A stretch of DNA of 64,000 nucleotides from Hippasteria phrygiana. Its lineage: Eukaryota; Echinodermata; Asteroidea; Valvatida; Goniasteridae. Of the stretch, positions 1 to 10,479 are shown piece by piece. Both the position numbers and the translations under genes were made by a program. The notes below the pieces were generated by a model. The model searched no databases, was not told the origin of the DNA, and saw only the letters and a program-made list of their open reading frames with translations. Numbering within the stretch: position 1 is the stretch's first letter; each line of letters begins with the position of its first letter. Location: assembly GCA_037893225.1 (NCBI GenBank), contig JAZGUH010000280.1:558001-622000 (forward strand), written 5' to 3'.

Positions 1-3000
1 ATCTAAATCTCTCCAAGTACGGTGTAAAAGTCATTGAATTGTACTCCCCCGCATCTCAGCCTCAGGCAAGCCAGAAGTACAGAGTGAGTGTCATCGAGGA
101 ACGTCGGACCAGTTGTTGATTCAGTTGTAGTGTCATTTAACCCTCCCAAAAAAGGAACTAAATTTGTCCGGATCACTACAAGTTTTTAAGCAAAATGATA
201 AACTAGTGTTTAAAACCCTTAATAAGCCTAGTGTGCACTTCACTTTGATATATTTCAACTAAGCTGTTTTATTGCCATTAACCCTAACAGCCCAAGCCTT
301 TTTACTAGAATCCTTCCCTAACCACACAAACTCCAACACTGTGTAGTAAACCAATGGCACATTCTTTGTACTTAGACAAAATCAGGGCATCAAGTCCCAG
401 TGATGGTGCCAAGGCTCTACAGTACCCAATCACACAAAATTCAACACAATGGGGTGTTTGATTTTGGCAGGTTAGGGATGGTTAGGGTTAATGGCCTTAT
501 TTTCTGGTCAAAGGAAAAAATGTGCCCACAATTGTACATTCAAGCATTCCAACGAACCACTTGTCAACAAATAATAATAATATGGTGCTTAAATAGTGCT
601 TTATACAAATGTCTCAAAGCGCTTCACAATTATTACTCCTGGTCATCAGGCCATGAGATCAGTTCTATGCAGCAGTTCGAGATCAGCGCAATCTGTTCTC
701 TAGCCTCACAGGTACCCATTTATACTCTTGGTTGGAGAGAGGCAATTGTAGTAAAGTGTCTTTCCCAAGAACACAAACACCATTATCCCCTGGCGGGATT
801 CGAACCCCTATACCATCACACCCACACTTGACACGCTATTGCTTGTGGGGTACCTCTATTGTTCGACCCTGCTTCCCTTCTTTTGTTCTCCTTTGTCCCC
901 TTAAATCTCGAAATACATAGCGTTACGGATGTGGGGTACTAAAAACCCAGTTGTGGGGTACCATTGTGCCTATTGTTGCCCTTTGTTCCCGGTACCCCGT
1001 AAGTGCCAATGTGTAAGCGCAGTTAAATGTGTATTGACCTCCAAACGCGGACGTCCTATTGTTCCCTCTTTTGTTTGTACTTGAACTTTTTTGGAAGACT
1101 CCCATAGGTTTTGTACACGATCTCAATCGCGGACGTATTTTGGGAATCGCGGACGATATTGTTCCCTTTGTTATACGTCCACGTTTGTTTGGGAGAACAA
1201 ACGCACGCGAGTCGGACACGGTAACAAATGGACTACGGCACCCCACATAATATCAGGGCTCGAAATTCCCCCCCAAAATTACTTGCACTTTGCGCAAGTT
1301 GGCATTTGAAACAACTTGCGCTAACCAAATTTAACCCTGCCGTGCGGCGCTCCACTTGGCCCTGGGAGACCTCGGACGCCCGACGGCGCGACGTGAGAAC
1401 GGCCGACTTTGCGCACTGCCCAATGACGGGTTTTGCCTGGTCACCCTGCAGCCCAAGTGTTTGACGAGGGGGCACGAGCGGGTGGCCCCACTCGGCTCAG
1501 GCCCGGCCGTGCTGGTCGGACGCCACCGGCCCGAGCACGCTAGGATCCGGCCGCGCGAGGACGGCCTGGCTGGCGGATTCAGATTCAGATGCTTACTTCT
1601 GAAGAAAGAGAGCAGACTTTTCTGCTTCGGTGGTGAACGTTTCATGAAGATCGAAAACCCCAAAATGCAAGAAAATAAATTCACAAAATATCTAACTTCT
1701 CCGTCATGCGCGAAACGATGTCAACAACATTTACGTGTAAAATCCCCGCTCCACGCAACGCACGCTCGCACCTGGCGGTTTCAGTTACATTCAACGACTG
1801 ACTTGTATAAATGGAAGCGAGGTTACACATCGCCCAGCAGCATGTCTGGTCCCCAATGCAAGACATTCATAAAAAGGCAACGATGTACTGTACATGTACA
1901 TGCAGTCTGCACCGTTCCGATCTGCATGCAGGGATATGTGCGAGCGCTTGAGTAGCTGCTGGGCCGGGACACCGAGGACAGACACAGAAAAGCAACAGCA
2001 AAACACGTTTGTTAAACTTATTGTTTTAATCAAATCATACAGGTTATCATTGTGAAATATCAGTAGACAAAAACCGGTACTTTTCCAACTTGCTTAAAAC
2101 GCAAGCTTGAGTCGAGGATAACTTGCGTTCGGTTAATTTTTCACTTGCGTTGCGCAAGCACTACAATGGTAATTTCGAGCCCTGAATATGTACATGTATT
2201 TGGACTGTTGTACACAGATCGTGCGCTGGAGGTTTGGTTTGATCGAGGTGATACGCCTTGTGCATTTTGCGGACTCTACGGGGAGTCAGCTGCTGGCCAT
2301 GAAGATTGGCAAGGAAGGGGAAGACACGTACGACTGTCTGCTCTTCCAATGTGAACACCAGGTAAGTAAGGGCTTTGGCAAACCTGAAAAAAAGGGTTAT
2401 TGTCCCTTATGTAAACTTTCTTTGTGACGACCTTTGTCAGTATTTGTAATACTGCTTATGTGTGAACACCGGTAATAAGAGGAAAGAAAAAGCAACGGAT
2501 GTCATGTCTGAATGAACTGGGGCCAATTTCATAAAGCTGTTGAGCACAAAAATTTGCTTAGCATGTAAATTTATGCTTCCTTGATAAAAACTGGATTACC
2601 AACCAGATTTCCATGTGTGGAATATTGCTTTTGACTGGCATTCAGCTGTTGTTTGCTTAGCATGAAAATTACATGGACTTTTGGCTGATAACCTGTTTTT
2701 ACTAAGCAAGACATTTTTATGCTAAGCAAATTTTTGTGCTTAACAGCTTTATGAAATTTGGTTCCTGGTCGGAGCAATGACCGTTGGTAGCGTGGACATT
2801 TTTCAAACGTGTCAGGGGTTACTGGATGTGGCGGCAGTTTTTGCTGTAATGTCCGACCACAAAGAAACCTGGCAATGGCTGATGTACATGGTGACCGATT
2901 GGAAAAATGAGAAACGAATGGAACCAAATTGCATGATGTATGACATAAATCATACAATGGAATCTTTGTCAATGAAATGGGGCAAATGATTCAATGTCAT

Positions 3001-3199
3001 GTGGCTAAATCCCACCAATTAAATGACAAAAATCTATTTAGGTGTGTAAAAGTCTAGTAAATGTATGGGTCAATGCAATGTAGTGTCGTTCTTTTCTTAT
3101 CTCTCGTTCCCACTACAGGGTCAAGCAAAGCAAATTTGCCAGCTTTTGGGAGTTCTGTTTGATGCAGTTTGCCAAGACCCAAGTCTTCAACCATTATGA
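1..3199 (+). CDS. ITGB1BP1: ICAP-1 / integrin beta-1-binding protein 1 homologue, C-terminal three coding exons (gene runs off the left edge)
   Basis: Coding exons are <3-83, 2218-2361 and 3119-3199, all joined in phase 0. Donors are GTGAGT at 84 and GTAAGT at 2362; acceptors are CAG ending at 2217 and 3118; the stop is TGA at 3197-3199. The 102 readable residues begin LNLSKYGVKV and contain LLAMKIGKEGEDTYDCLLFQCE followed by AKQICQLLGVLFDAV. From memory, human ICAP-1 has SKYGIKV, then SLLALK, then YQC and AQAICKVLSTAFDSV in the same order and spacing at its C terminus. This is the second half of a PTB domain, including the last helix that closes the peptide groove. ICAP-1 binds the membrane-distal NPxY of integrin beta-1 and the NPxY region of KRIT1 (CCM1), acting at adhesions and in the nucleus. 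The first exons lie outside the window. The gene points towards CCM2 (10480-18661, minus strand). The family call is from recalled sequence; another PTB adaptor is possible but less likely. Confidence 0.8.
282..487. mobile_element. TTAA-flanked MITE with CCCTAAC ends (copy 1)
   Basis: TTAA at 278-281 and 488-491 flanks a 206-bp segment that begins CCCTAACAG and ends GGTTAGGG. TTAA duplications with CCC...GGG termini are typical of piggyBac-like elements. It sits in the ICAP-1 intron between the exons at 83 and 2218. Similar ends occur at 7804, 15699 and 16437. Confidence 0.55.
588..815. repeat. Dispersed SINE-like repeat
   Basis: The segment contains the words CTTTATACAAATGTCTC and AAGCGCTTCACAAT and ends in GGGATTCGAACCCCT, which resembles a pol III B box (read on the minus strand). 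This arrangement is that of a tRNA-related interspersed repeat. It lies in the ICAP-1 intron. No open frame of interest is present. Confidence 0.45.
844..1246. mobile_element. Possible MITE with GTGGGGTACC ends
   Basis: The left end reads TTGTGGGGTACC and the right end GGCACCCCACATAA, an imperfect terminal inverted repeat. Inside, ATTGTTCCC and GCGGACG words recur. A target duplication was not resolved. It lies directly left of the element at 1254. Confidence 0.4.
1254..2184. mobile_element. Non-autonomous DNA transposon, CAGGGCTCGAAATT ends, 5-bp target duplication
   Basis: The left end is CAGGGCTCGAAATT and the right end is its exact complement AATTTCGAGCCCTG. Both sides are flanked by AATAT (1249-1253 and 2185-2189), a 5-bp target-site duplication. 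CAG-starting ends are common in hAT-like elements, although the 8-bp duplication usual for hAT is not seen here. The 931-bp body has a very GC-rich block at about 1330-1580 and subterminal inverted words with CAACTTGCG. No transposase is visible. The right end lies 33 bp upstream of the ICAP-1 exon that starts at 2218. Confidence 0.8.
2519..2765. mobile_element. MITE with CATAAAGCTGTTRAGCAC inverted ends
   Basis: The left end contains CAATTTCATAAAGCTGTTG and then CACAAAAATTTGCTTAGCAT. The right end is the near-perfect complement, giving inverted arms of about 45 bp around a 150-bp centre. Partial relatives are seen near 8932-9120 and 60830-60900. The family is familiar from echinoderm and other marine deuterostome DNA (recall). 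It lies in the last ICAP-1 intron. Confidence 0.7.
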
Positions 3200-4609
3200 A
3201 ACTCCCTCCCCAGGCCACCCCCCCCCCCCCCCCTGCAAGTGAATGGACTAAACCTTAGCGCTCTCCCAGAAAGTAGCAGCAGCGTAGCCTCTCTATGTGC
3301 CAACTGTTGAGGGCGCTGTGGGACCCAGCATGAAAAGCAAGTGTCGACGATGGTGCACAAGAACCAATTGGCGTACTCAAAAGTCAAGACTTCTGCAAGC
3401 GTCTTTCACAATGTGTATGACCAATTGGCATCTGTAAGGTGCACAGAACTCGCCGGGCCATTTGACAGTGTTTGTGGGAGTGACGTGCGCCCCAGCATGG
3501 TTGCACAAGTGCTGAAGAATCCACTCAAGTATTTTCACCATTCGTGGTCCACCGTGCACGTACATACAGTATGGTTTGGCAGACAATGACCGTTGACCAA
3601 CTTGACTTGTGAAAAATCGACTGTTGAGACAACTCGACCATTGATCAACTCGACCATCTGTTCGCTTGCCCGGAATATAAGTCATTCGTTGAGACAAGTC
3701 GTCCGCACGCATTATGCAGGAAATACAGACCCATGGATTTCGGACCTCAGGTCTATTTTTTGTGGGGCTGGGGGTCGTGGCTTGGAGTGGGGTCGGGATG
3801 GTGGATTCCGTCAGAGTTGCTTTCCCCACCATCCCCAGAATGGAAACATGACCACAATGGGGAAATGCTATCGTATCACTCGGTGCCCAACACACAGATG
3901 AAAATGTCACATAAACGCCAATGGTCGAGTTGTCTCCACGTCAAATTTATCTTGCCTCAACGGGCAACTGGGCAAACGGTCGAATTGTCAAAAGTCAAGT
4001 TGTTAATGGTCAAGTTATCCGACATTCCTACAAGTGGGACCCATTCTTTTTAAGTGTGGGTAACATACGGTTGTAGATTTGTGTGTATACCTCGTTACCT
4101 ATATATATCTTCTGCATGGTTTATATAGGAAGAACAAAAACACTAAAGTACTGTATTATGGAACATGTGCCTTTGAAGTGTGCCTCAGTGTACAAGTAAT
4201 GTACGAATTAAAACTGAATATTTTTTAACGTCAGTGTCCTGCTTTCAATACTATGCAAAGGTATTTCTTAAAAAGCTACGGAAAATAAGAGAAGCAAACC
4301 AGAAAAAAACCACCAAATGGCACCAGAAGATTAAATGATACTTTCCAAAAATATGAAAATCTCAAAATTGATTCCGCCATGATTTTTTCATGTATACACG
4401 ACTTTAAGGAATGATTACTCGAATCTGGTTTTGAGGATATCACATATTTTCTATCTATGCAGATTTAAACAGTACTTGATAGTAGTATTTAAACTATGGA
4501 CTTGTAAATATATTTTGGGGTAGGTTTCCTGATAATGGCTGGACTGAACATTCCAAAAATTCTCCAAAGAGTGAAATTATGTACACGTGAGCTTGTATGA
4601 ACTTGATTT
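3200..4609. other. ICAP-1 3' flank with an inverted-repeat-bearing stretch
   Basis: After the stop codon comes a C-homopolymer at 3219-3232, then ordinary sequence. Between about 3583 and 4030, words such as CAACTTGACTT and ACAACTCGACCAT occur on one strand at the left and on the other at the right, which suggests a decayed inverted-repeat element. An ATTAAA at about 4206 could serve as a polyadenylation signal. No open frame here looks like a protein-coding exon. Confidence 0.4.
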
Positions 4610-4695
4610 TGCCCCCCCCCCCCCAAAAAAAAATATATATACATGTATATATATATATATATATACAATGTGTATATATATATATATATATACAA
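4610..4695. repeat. Poly-C tract followed by an (AT)n microsatellite
   Basis: A C-run at 4613-4624, an A-run, and then alternating TATATA tracts interrupted by ACATGTA and ACAATGTGTA. This is simple sequence; the peptides it encodes are meaningless. Confidence 0.9.
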
Positions 4696-5029
4696 AAAAT
4701 AGCTTCATCAAATTTTGGGTCTTGACACCAAGTCTTTGTTCTATTGTGTAGCAACATTTCAGTCATAATTGAAAATCTAAACAGAAAACTGTAAAACTTC
4801 CATCATCATGTGGTGGAATTAAGAGTCTTACTGGAAAACTTTATAAGTCTTATGATTGAATAGCAAAGGAAGCTTGACAGAAAAAACAGGAACAGCTTCC
4901 ACGATTGAATAGCAAATGAATCTTTCAAGGAAGTCGCCCAATACAAGGCTAAAAGCCACTCTAGGTAAAGGTCTACAACATAGGTGGTGGGGTTGGCTAC
5001 ATTTTAGGTTGCCAGCCCTACCTCCCAAA

Positions 5030-5626
5030 TGCCCCTTTCCCACTTACACGATTTTTCAATTATTTACAATCGCAACGGCGTTGTGGCCATGTTCGTGGTC
5101 AATCGTGGTCCACCGTAGCGCACTGTAGTAGATCTTGATGGCACCGTGGAGTAGCACGATTTTTTTGGAATGTTTAAAAAAAATTGTGGTTCACCGCAGC
5201 AGCATCGTATTAGAGTCGTAACGTTGTATTGACGTTGTCGTGGTATGTCGTGACAGCGTCTTGTTCATTCGTACTCATTTGTGGTGGCCGCAACAGCTAC
5301 GGTAGGCCAAGACTTCGCTACGATGCTGCTGCGACCTAGCAAGACTTAAACAAGACGCCAGCAAGAACATGATTTTTTTATCACGTGTCTCTTGCTGATT
5401 GTGTTGCGGCGTCGTAGTACAATCTTGGCATTTCTTGACGATACCGTAACACTGTCGTGGCACTATCGCACTACTGCCGTACCACATCTTGACGGCGTCT
5501 TGATAGCGTCTTGACAAGACGTAGAATTTGATTGACCTTGAACTTTTTGAGTGTGAATTACTACAGTAGAGCACGACTGAGTACGATTTTTCAACTTTAA
5601 AAAATCGTGTAAGTGGGAAAGGGGCA
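5030..5626. mobile_element. MITE with TGCCCCTTTCCC ends
   Basis: The segment begins TGCCCCTTTCCCACTTACAC and ends with the exact complement of those 20 bases, followed inward by ATTTTTCAA-type words. The inner sequence is rich in CGTGGT and ACGACG words. The target duplication is not clear: AT or TA flank each end. No transposase is visible. Confidence 0.7.
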
Positions 5627-7799
5627 TAACAGTTGTTCCGGGTCCAGAAAGCTATATAGCAACTATCATGGTCGAATAACTAAAGAATCTTAAAAGTAAG
5701 CTGAAGGCTTCCAAATATCATTTGTTTTTTTGTATTCAGGTGCTATGTTACATCACCATTGTCATAGATTTTGAAAAGTACTGCTCAAGTCTTAAGAACA
5801 ATGTATAACTTAAAGGCTTTATCTTTTATAACCAAAGTTCAACATTGAAGTTTCTATTTTTATGATAATGAGAAATACTTAATTAGTACTTCCACAGTGC
5901 CACCATTTTGAACCTGCAAGTTTTCACTAAAGGTTATTTTCTGAAATTTAAATCTGATTGTATTGGAAATTACTCAGTCATTTTTGGGTACTTGGTTTTT
6001 AGGACTCGGTTCTTTAAAGCTTAGAAACTGAGCAATCACTTCATGTCTACTTTATTTTAGAAATTACGAGAAGAGAGCCAGTTTTTGGAAAATATATTCT
6101 TGTGATGCTTTTTTAAAAAGATTTTACTCAGATGATTGATTAAAGTACTTTGTGCTCAGATTTACAAACTTGCTTCATATGTCCATATACTTGAGACTCG
6201 GATTCTGAGACTCGGACGCGATGGTCAATAGGATTCACGTATGACTCGACCGCTGCTCGGATGAAACGCTTTCGACTTCTTGCCGTGGAACAAACCTCTA
6301 TACATAGTTTCACATAGTTTGTTGATCTGTGGACTTCAAAGTAGAAACTCAAAGCCACAAACGATGCAAAGCACACATATTTCAATTTTTAAAATGAACA
6401 TTACAGTTTATTCTGAGTACAGATAGCTCTCTGTACATTGCGGCACATTAACACTAAACATGCCTTCATTTGAAAGAATATTTGTTACCTTCAGTCAATA
6501 AAAGTTCTGTATTCAAACTTCTTGATTCTTCGAGATTATACACAAGAATGGCTAGCCATGTAAGCTACAGTGAAATATGACTGATCAGTGGGAAATCATT
6601 GTAAAAAGGGAATTATTTAAATAAAACAAATCCCAAAGTACAATGTAATGCATGTTTACCAATGCTTGAAGGACATGAACACCTGTGTAAGTCAAGTTTG
6701 TTTCCACGAATTTAGAGATATCAAATCTACACCACAATAATTACAATCCATAAAATCAAACAAATATACATCTTCTCTAAAATACATGTATAACGTTATG
6801 ATTACAGTCGAAGTCTTGTCCTAAAATCTTGGAGAGACGTGTTTTTTTTTCCCAGGGTCTGCAAATTTTGGCTGACATTTTGAATATGGCCAGTGCCATA
6901 TAAAGGCTAGCAATTGGCAGAACCGATACGTGTACAATTTACATGAAATAACAAACCTGAGAATGTTAAGAGCTCAATCCATCAACCGAGTCGTGAGAAT
7001 ATCGTGAACATTTCTGTTTTAACTGATGTCCACACGGGCATATCAAAATAAGCCAGTTTTTCTGGAAGATGACAGCATTTCAGATTGAAATATTTCTCAG
7101 GATTGGTTCTGGTGCATCTTGACAAACTAATCAATTGTTTTAAAACTACAGCCTACCTTTATACCCCACGAAGTACAGGTATGTTAAATGACCAGACTCG
7201 GCTTACTGCTTACTCCCTTCACACAAGCTACTGTGATTGGAGGGTGCGGGTGTTGAGTGCATGACCAAATATCGCAATTCAATTATCTAAACTGTTCTTA
7301 TATGAATATCCGACTCCCGTGAATATCCAATTCTTTGCAACACAATTGCAGGTTTATACAATGTACACAAAACTGGATGCACCAATGGGATTCTCTCCAA
7401 CAAGGCAAGGACTCAAGTAACTTTATACATGGAAACACGTGGCATGCATGTATGATCCAACCAAATGCAATCAAAGGTGCAGGTGCCAAACACGAAGACA
7501 GTCGCACATATATACCACTCAAAAAAATTAAAGGATCAAACTTATTATTATTATTAATTTTTTTTAACCCCCTCCAGTCAATTTGACTTTGAAACACCTG
7601 ACTGAGCAATTGCATCATCTCACATTCTGTGGTGCTTAACTAAGCATGGACATGCGCTGCAGTGTACAATGAGTAAAATCAACTTCAGTACACACCTGAC
7701 TGAAATTTTCAAAGGCAAATGTCTGATCCTTTGTGTTTTTTGAGTAGTATACATGTACATTCACACATTGCACACACAATTGCACAACATCTCCATTCT
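5627..7799. other. AT-rich intergenic DNA
   Basis: No exon-like open frame, RNA gene or terminal inverted repeat stands out. The stretch is unremarkable except for short T- and A-runs. Confidence 0.5.
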
Positions 7800-7803
7800 T
7801 TAA

Positions 7804-7865
7804 CCCTAACTCTCTAGGGTTTGTAGAAAATCATATACAAATTGGAGGATTCATGACTGTTAGGG
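7804..7865. mobile_element. Very short TTAA-flanked element with CCCTAAC ends (copy 2)
   Basis: TTAA at 7800-7803 and 7866-7869 flanks 62 bp beginning CCCTAACTCTC and ending ACTGTTAGGG. It has the same end type as the segments at 282, 15699 and 16437. At this length it may be a deletion derivative or a chance match. Confidence 0.35.
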
Positions 7866-8040
7866 TTAAAGGCCGTGTACATGATTGGTCATTGTTGCAA
7901 TTTTCAAAAATGGGCGGATTTGGGGGGTTATAGTATGTTATAGGAAATACCGTTCCACTGACCTGTTCAAAGTTTTGCGTTGTTGGATGGCAAAAAAACG
8001 AGAGAAAAACGGCGCTCGTTTTCAACCGTCGGGTGGATGA

Positions 8041-8155
8041 TAGCCTTTAGTCAAGGCGCGCGTGGCTACCAGCTGGACACGTGACGCGCCCTGAATGCCA
8101 GCATGTCCAGCACGCCACTCGTCCGGGTAGCCACGCGCGCCTTGACTAAAGGCTA
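8041..8155. repeat. Perfect 30-bp inverted repeat (long hairpin)
   Basis: The arm at 8041-8070 (TAGCCTTTAGTC...GGCTACC) is the exact complement of 8126-8155, around a 55-bp centre that itself contains CTGGAC and GTCCAG words. The arms are GC-rich (GGCGCGCGTGG). No protein is encoded. It could be a foldback MITE or a hairpin RNA source. Confidence 0.8.
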
Positions 8156-10140
8156 CAGGGCAGTTTTCCAACGATTTCCAGCTGGAAATTGTTGGAAGAC
8201 GATATAAATTTCCACTTTTCTTGACAACAACAGCACACTTGGTGCCATAATTTCACAGGATGATTGAGACTACTATTAACTTACTGTCTAGTATGGTATT
8301 TCGTAATAATTCAGTAAACAAAATAATTGGAGAATTACCAATCGTGTACACTACCTTTAAAGGGTAACATTGCCATGGAGGACACCCAATTGGGCTTCTA
8401 AAAGTGTATCCTAAATTTGCTATCGTTGGAAAAGATCATTCAAAAGTAGAATATAATAATATATACGACCACCACTTGAAAATGCGCCATTTGTCTGATA
8501 ATCAGAAAATACTTTTATGGAATTCCAGTTTGGTTGGGTAAAGTCGGGCCAATGGAATTCAGAGTGGTAGCCTTGCCGCTTTGGTTGCAACCAGACTGCA
8601 CTATGTGCGGTGCCAGTCTCTGAATATTTCAATACTTCATTTTTTCCCGCCTCCGTAAATATTATACATTATAGTAGAATGTTTACACTCAGACCTTGGA
8701 AATAGGTTTGGTGACTGACCAAAGATGAAATTTCGGGGGATTTTAGGACAATGTGCGTCTTTCAAACAAGAAGCTTAGAAACTTTCAAACGAGCTGGATA
8801 GAAAGGTGCCAAGACTTCGTGTTCTCAAGGGAGGGTAGTATCAGTGAGAAAACACTCCACTCCGCATCAAACACACTGAAGATGACGGTGGAGATTTGGA
8901 AACCACTTGTCAAGTTGCATCCGTAAAATCTGGGATCAATTTCACAGAGCTGCTGATCACAAAGATTTGCTTAGCACAAAAAAAATCTGGCTTAGTATTA
9001 AACAGGTAACAACAGGCAAGACTCTATGTGATGTTCATGCTATGCAATCAACTGAATACCAGTTCCGAGCAATATACATCGCCCAGGATAATTCAGGTTG
9101 GTAATCCCGTTTTACCAAACAAGACTTTTCATGCTTACCAGTTCCATAGAAACTGCCCCTGCTGTTGGTTACAAGTCCCTTTTTATTACTTGGGTTAAAT
9201 TTCCCAGTCCGGCATTTCCTTTATATATACAAATACCTGGGAAAAGTAGTTCCGTGCCAAAGTTTCTTTGTGACTTGGATCTCAAAGACAAGATTCTGAG
9301 TATAGGTGATACGTCTGTGTTTCAGCATTTCAAAAATAAACGTCGTGGGTGATTGACTTTCCAATGGAAGAGTCGCTTGTTAACGAGTCATTACACAGTA
9401 ATACAGGATTTCGTGGGAAGCCTTTTAAACTCGTACTACAACCAAGTCACTATGTCTCTCTGTACCTGATGCAATAAGCCAGTTTGCTATCTCAAAGGTC
9501 AAAGGTTATTCGGGATAAAATTGCCGACGTAATGTCACGCCATGTTACGCGAGCGCCCATTCTGATTGAATTTTAACACATGCGCGATGTGCGACCACCT
9601 TTTGCGTTGTCACACGGGTCATTCGGGATAAAATGTCATTGTGCACATACGCAGTTAAAATACGGAACTGGCTTACCCGAGACGTAATGAAATCACAGCG
9701 AGTTTACCTCTTTGTATTCGTGAAGCCAGGTGGTAACATATGGCATGCATTTCAGCGCATAAAAGTTGGACCATAGCTGCCTCTCTTTGTAACAAACGCC
9801 AAGATTATGTTTCTCAATTTCATGAGGCAATACGATGTTGATGGAGACCATACAGTCTTACTGCACGTGCCCATTTGGCATAAATGTGGTAAACACAATG
9901 CGACATCATTACATCCCACGGCTATTGAGATGTAGTTTATGCCCCAAAAGTGCATGAAGTATTCCATGACATTACCTCTATGACATCCAGCTCAAATGTC
10001 TTTCACTTCAGATGAAGTGTTTACTGAACAACGCTGTTACAACTCGTGAGACTTTTAAAGACTCACAGCTCAAACAATTCCTGTTCAGTGCTCCCTCCAA
10101 TTCTGATGTGAGTTGTTAAAAAAAAAGCAGCATTCACATC
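8156..10140. other. Intergenic DNA with a decayed MITE relative
   Basis: Around 8932-9120 the words CAATTTCACAGAGCTGCTG and TTTGCTTAGCAC resemble the MITE at 2519, but the right end is lost. Otherwise nothing coding was recognised between the hairpin at 8041 and the CCM2 3' flank. Confidence 0.4.
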
Positions 10141-10149
10141 AACACAATA

Positions 10150-10447
10150 GATGAGTTACTTGTGACATTCTGAGTTACAGCTCGCGAATCAACATTGGTT
10201 TTGAGATTTCCTCCCTTGTCCTGCAAAACTTGATCGAGTTGGTCTCTCTCAGACAGGATCGTTGGCTCCAGAGATACATGGCTTGTTAAAAATCCAGCGT
10301 CCACAGACATAACAGATCCATATTTTGTGACATTCTGAGTTCACGAATCAATGCTGGTTTCGAGATTTGGAACCTCGATGTCTTGCAAAGCTCGATTGAG
10401 TTCATCTTTCTCGGAAATGACAGAATGGCTGTGCAGTCCCACGGGTT
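10150..10447 (-). repeat. Two decayed tandem copies of the CCM2 terminal coding segment
   Basis: The last ~100 bp of the CCM2 coding exon (about 10480-10590) is repeated twice just downstream of the stop, at about 10317-10440 and 10150-10275, giving a period of roughly 150 bp. On the minus strand the nearer copy still ends in codons for ETSIDS and a stop, matching ETSVDS-stop of the gene. The farther copy reads KTNVDS with the stop lost. Internal indels break the frame. They lie in what should be the CCM2 3' UTR. Confidence 0.75.
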
Positions 10448-10479
10448 GTTGACGTACTTGTGAACATTTGCGTCACAGC

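Noticed and set aside
1331..1955. Long open frames in the GC-rich block of the transposon at 1254
   Set aside because: GC-rich sequence lacks stops by composition. The peptides show no domain and run through the transposon body.
3377..3910. A 177-codon minus-strand open frame
   Set aside because: No recognisable domain or splice context, and it overlaps a repeat with inverted words.
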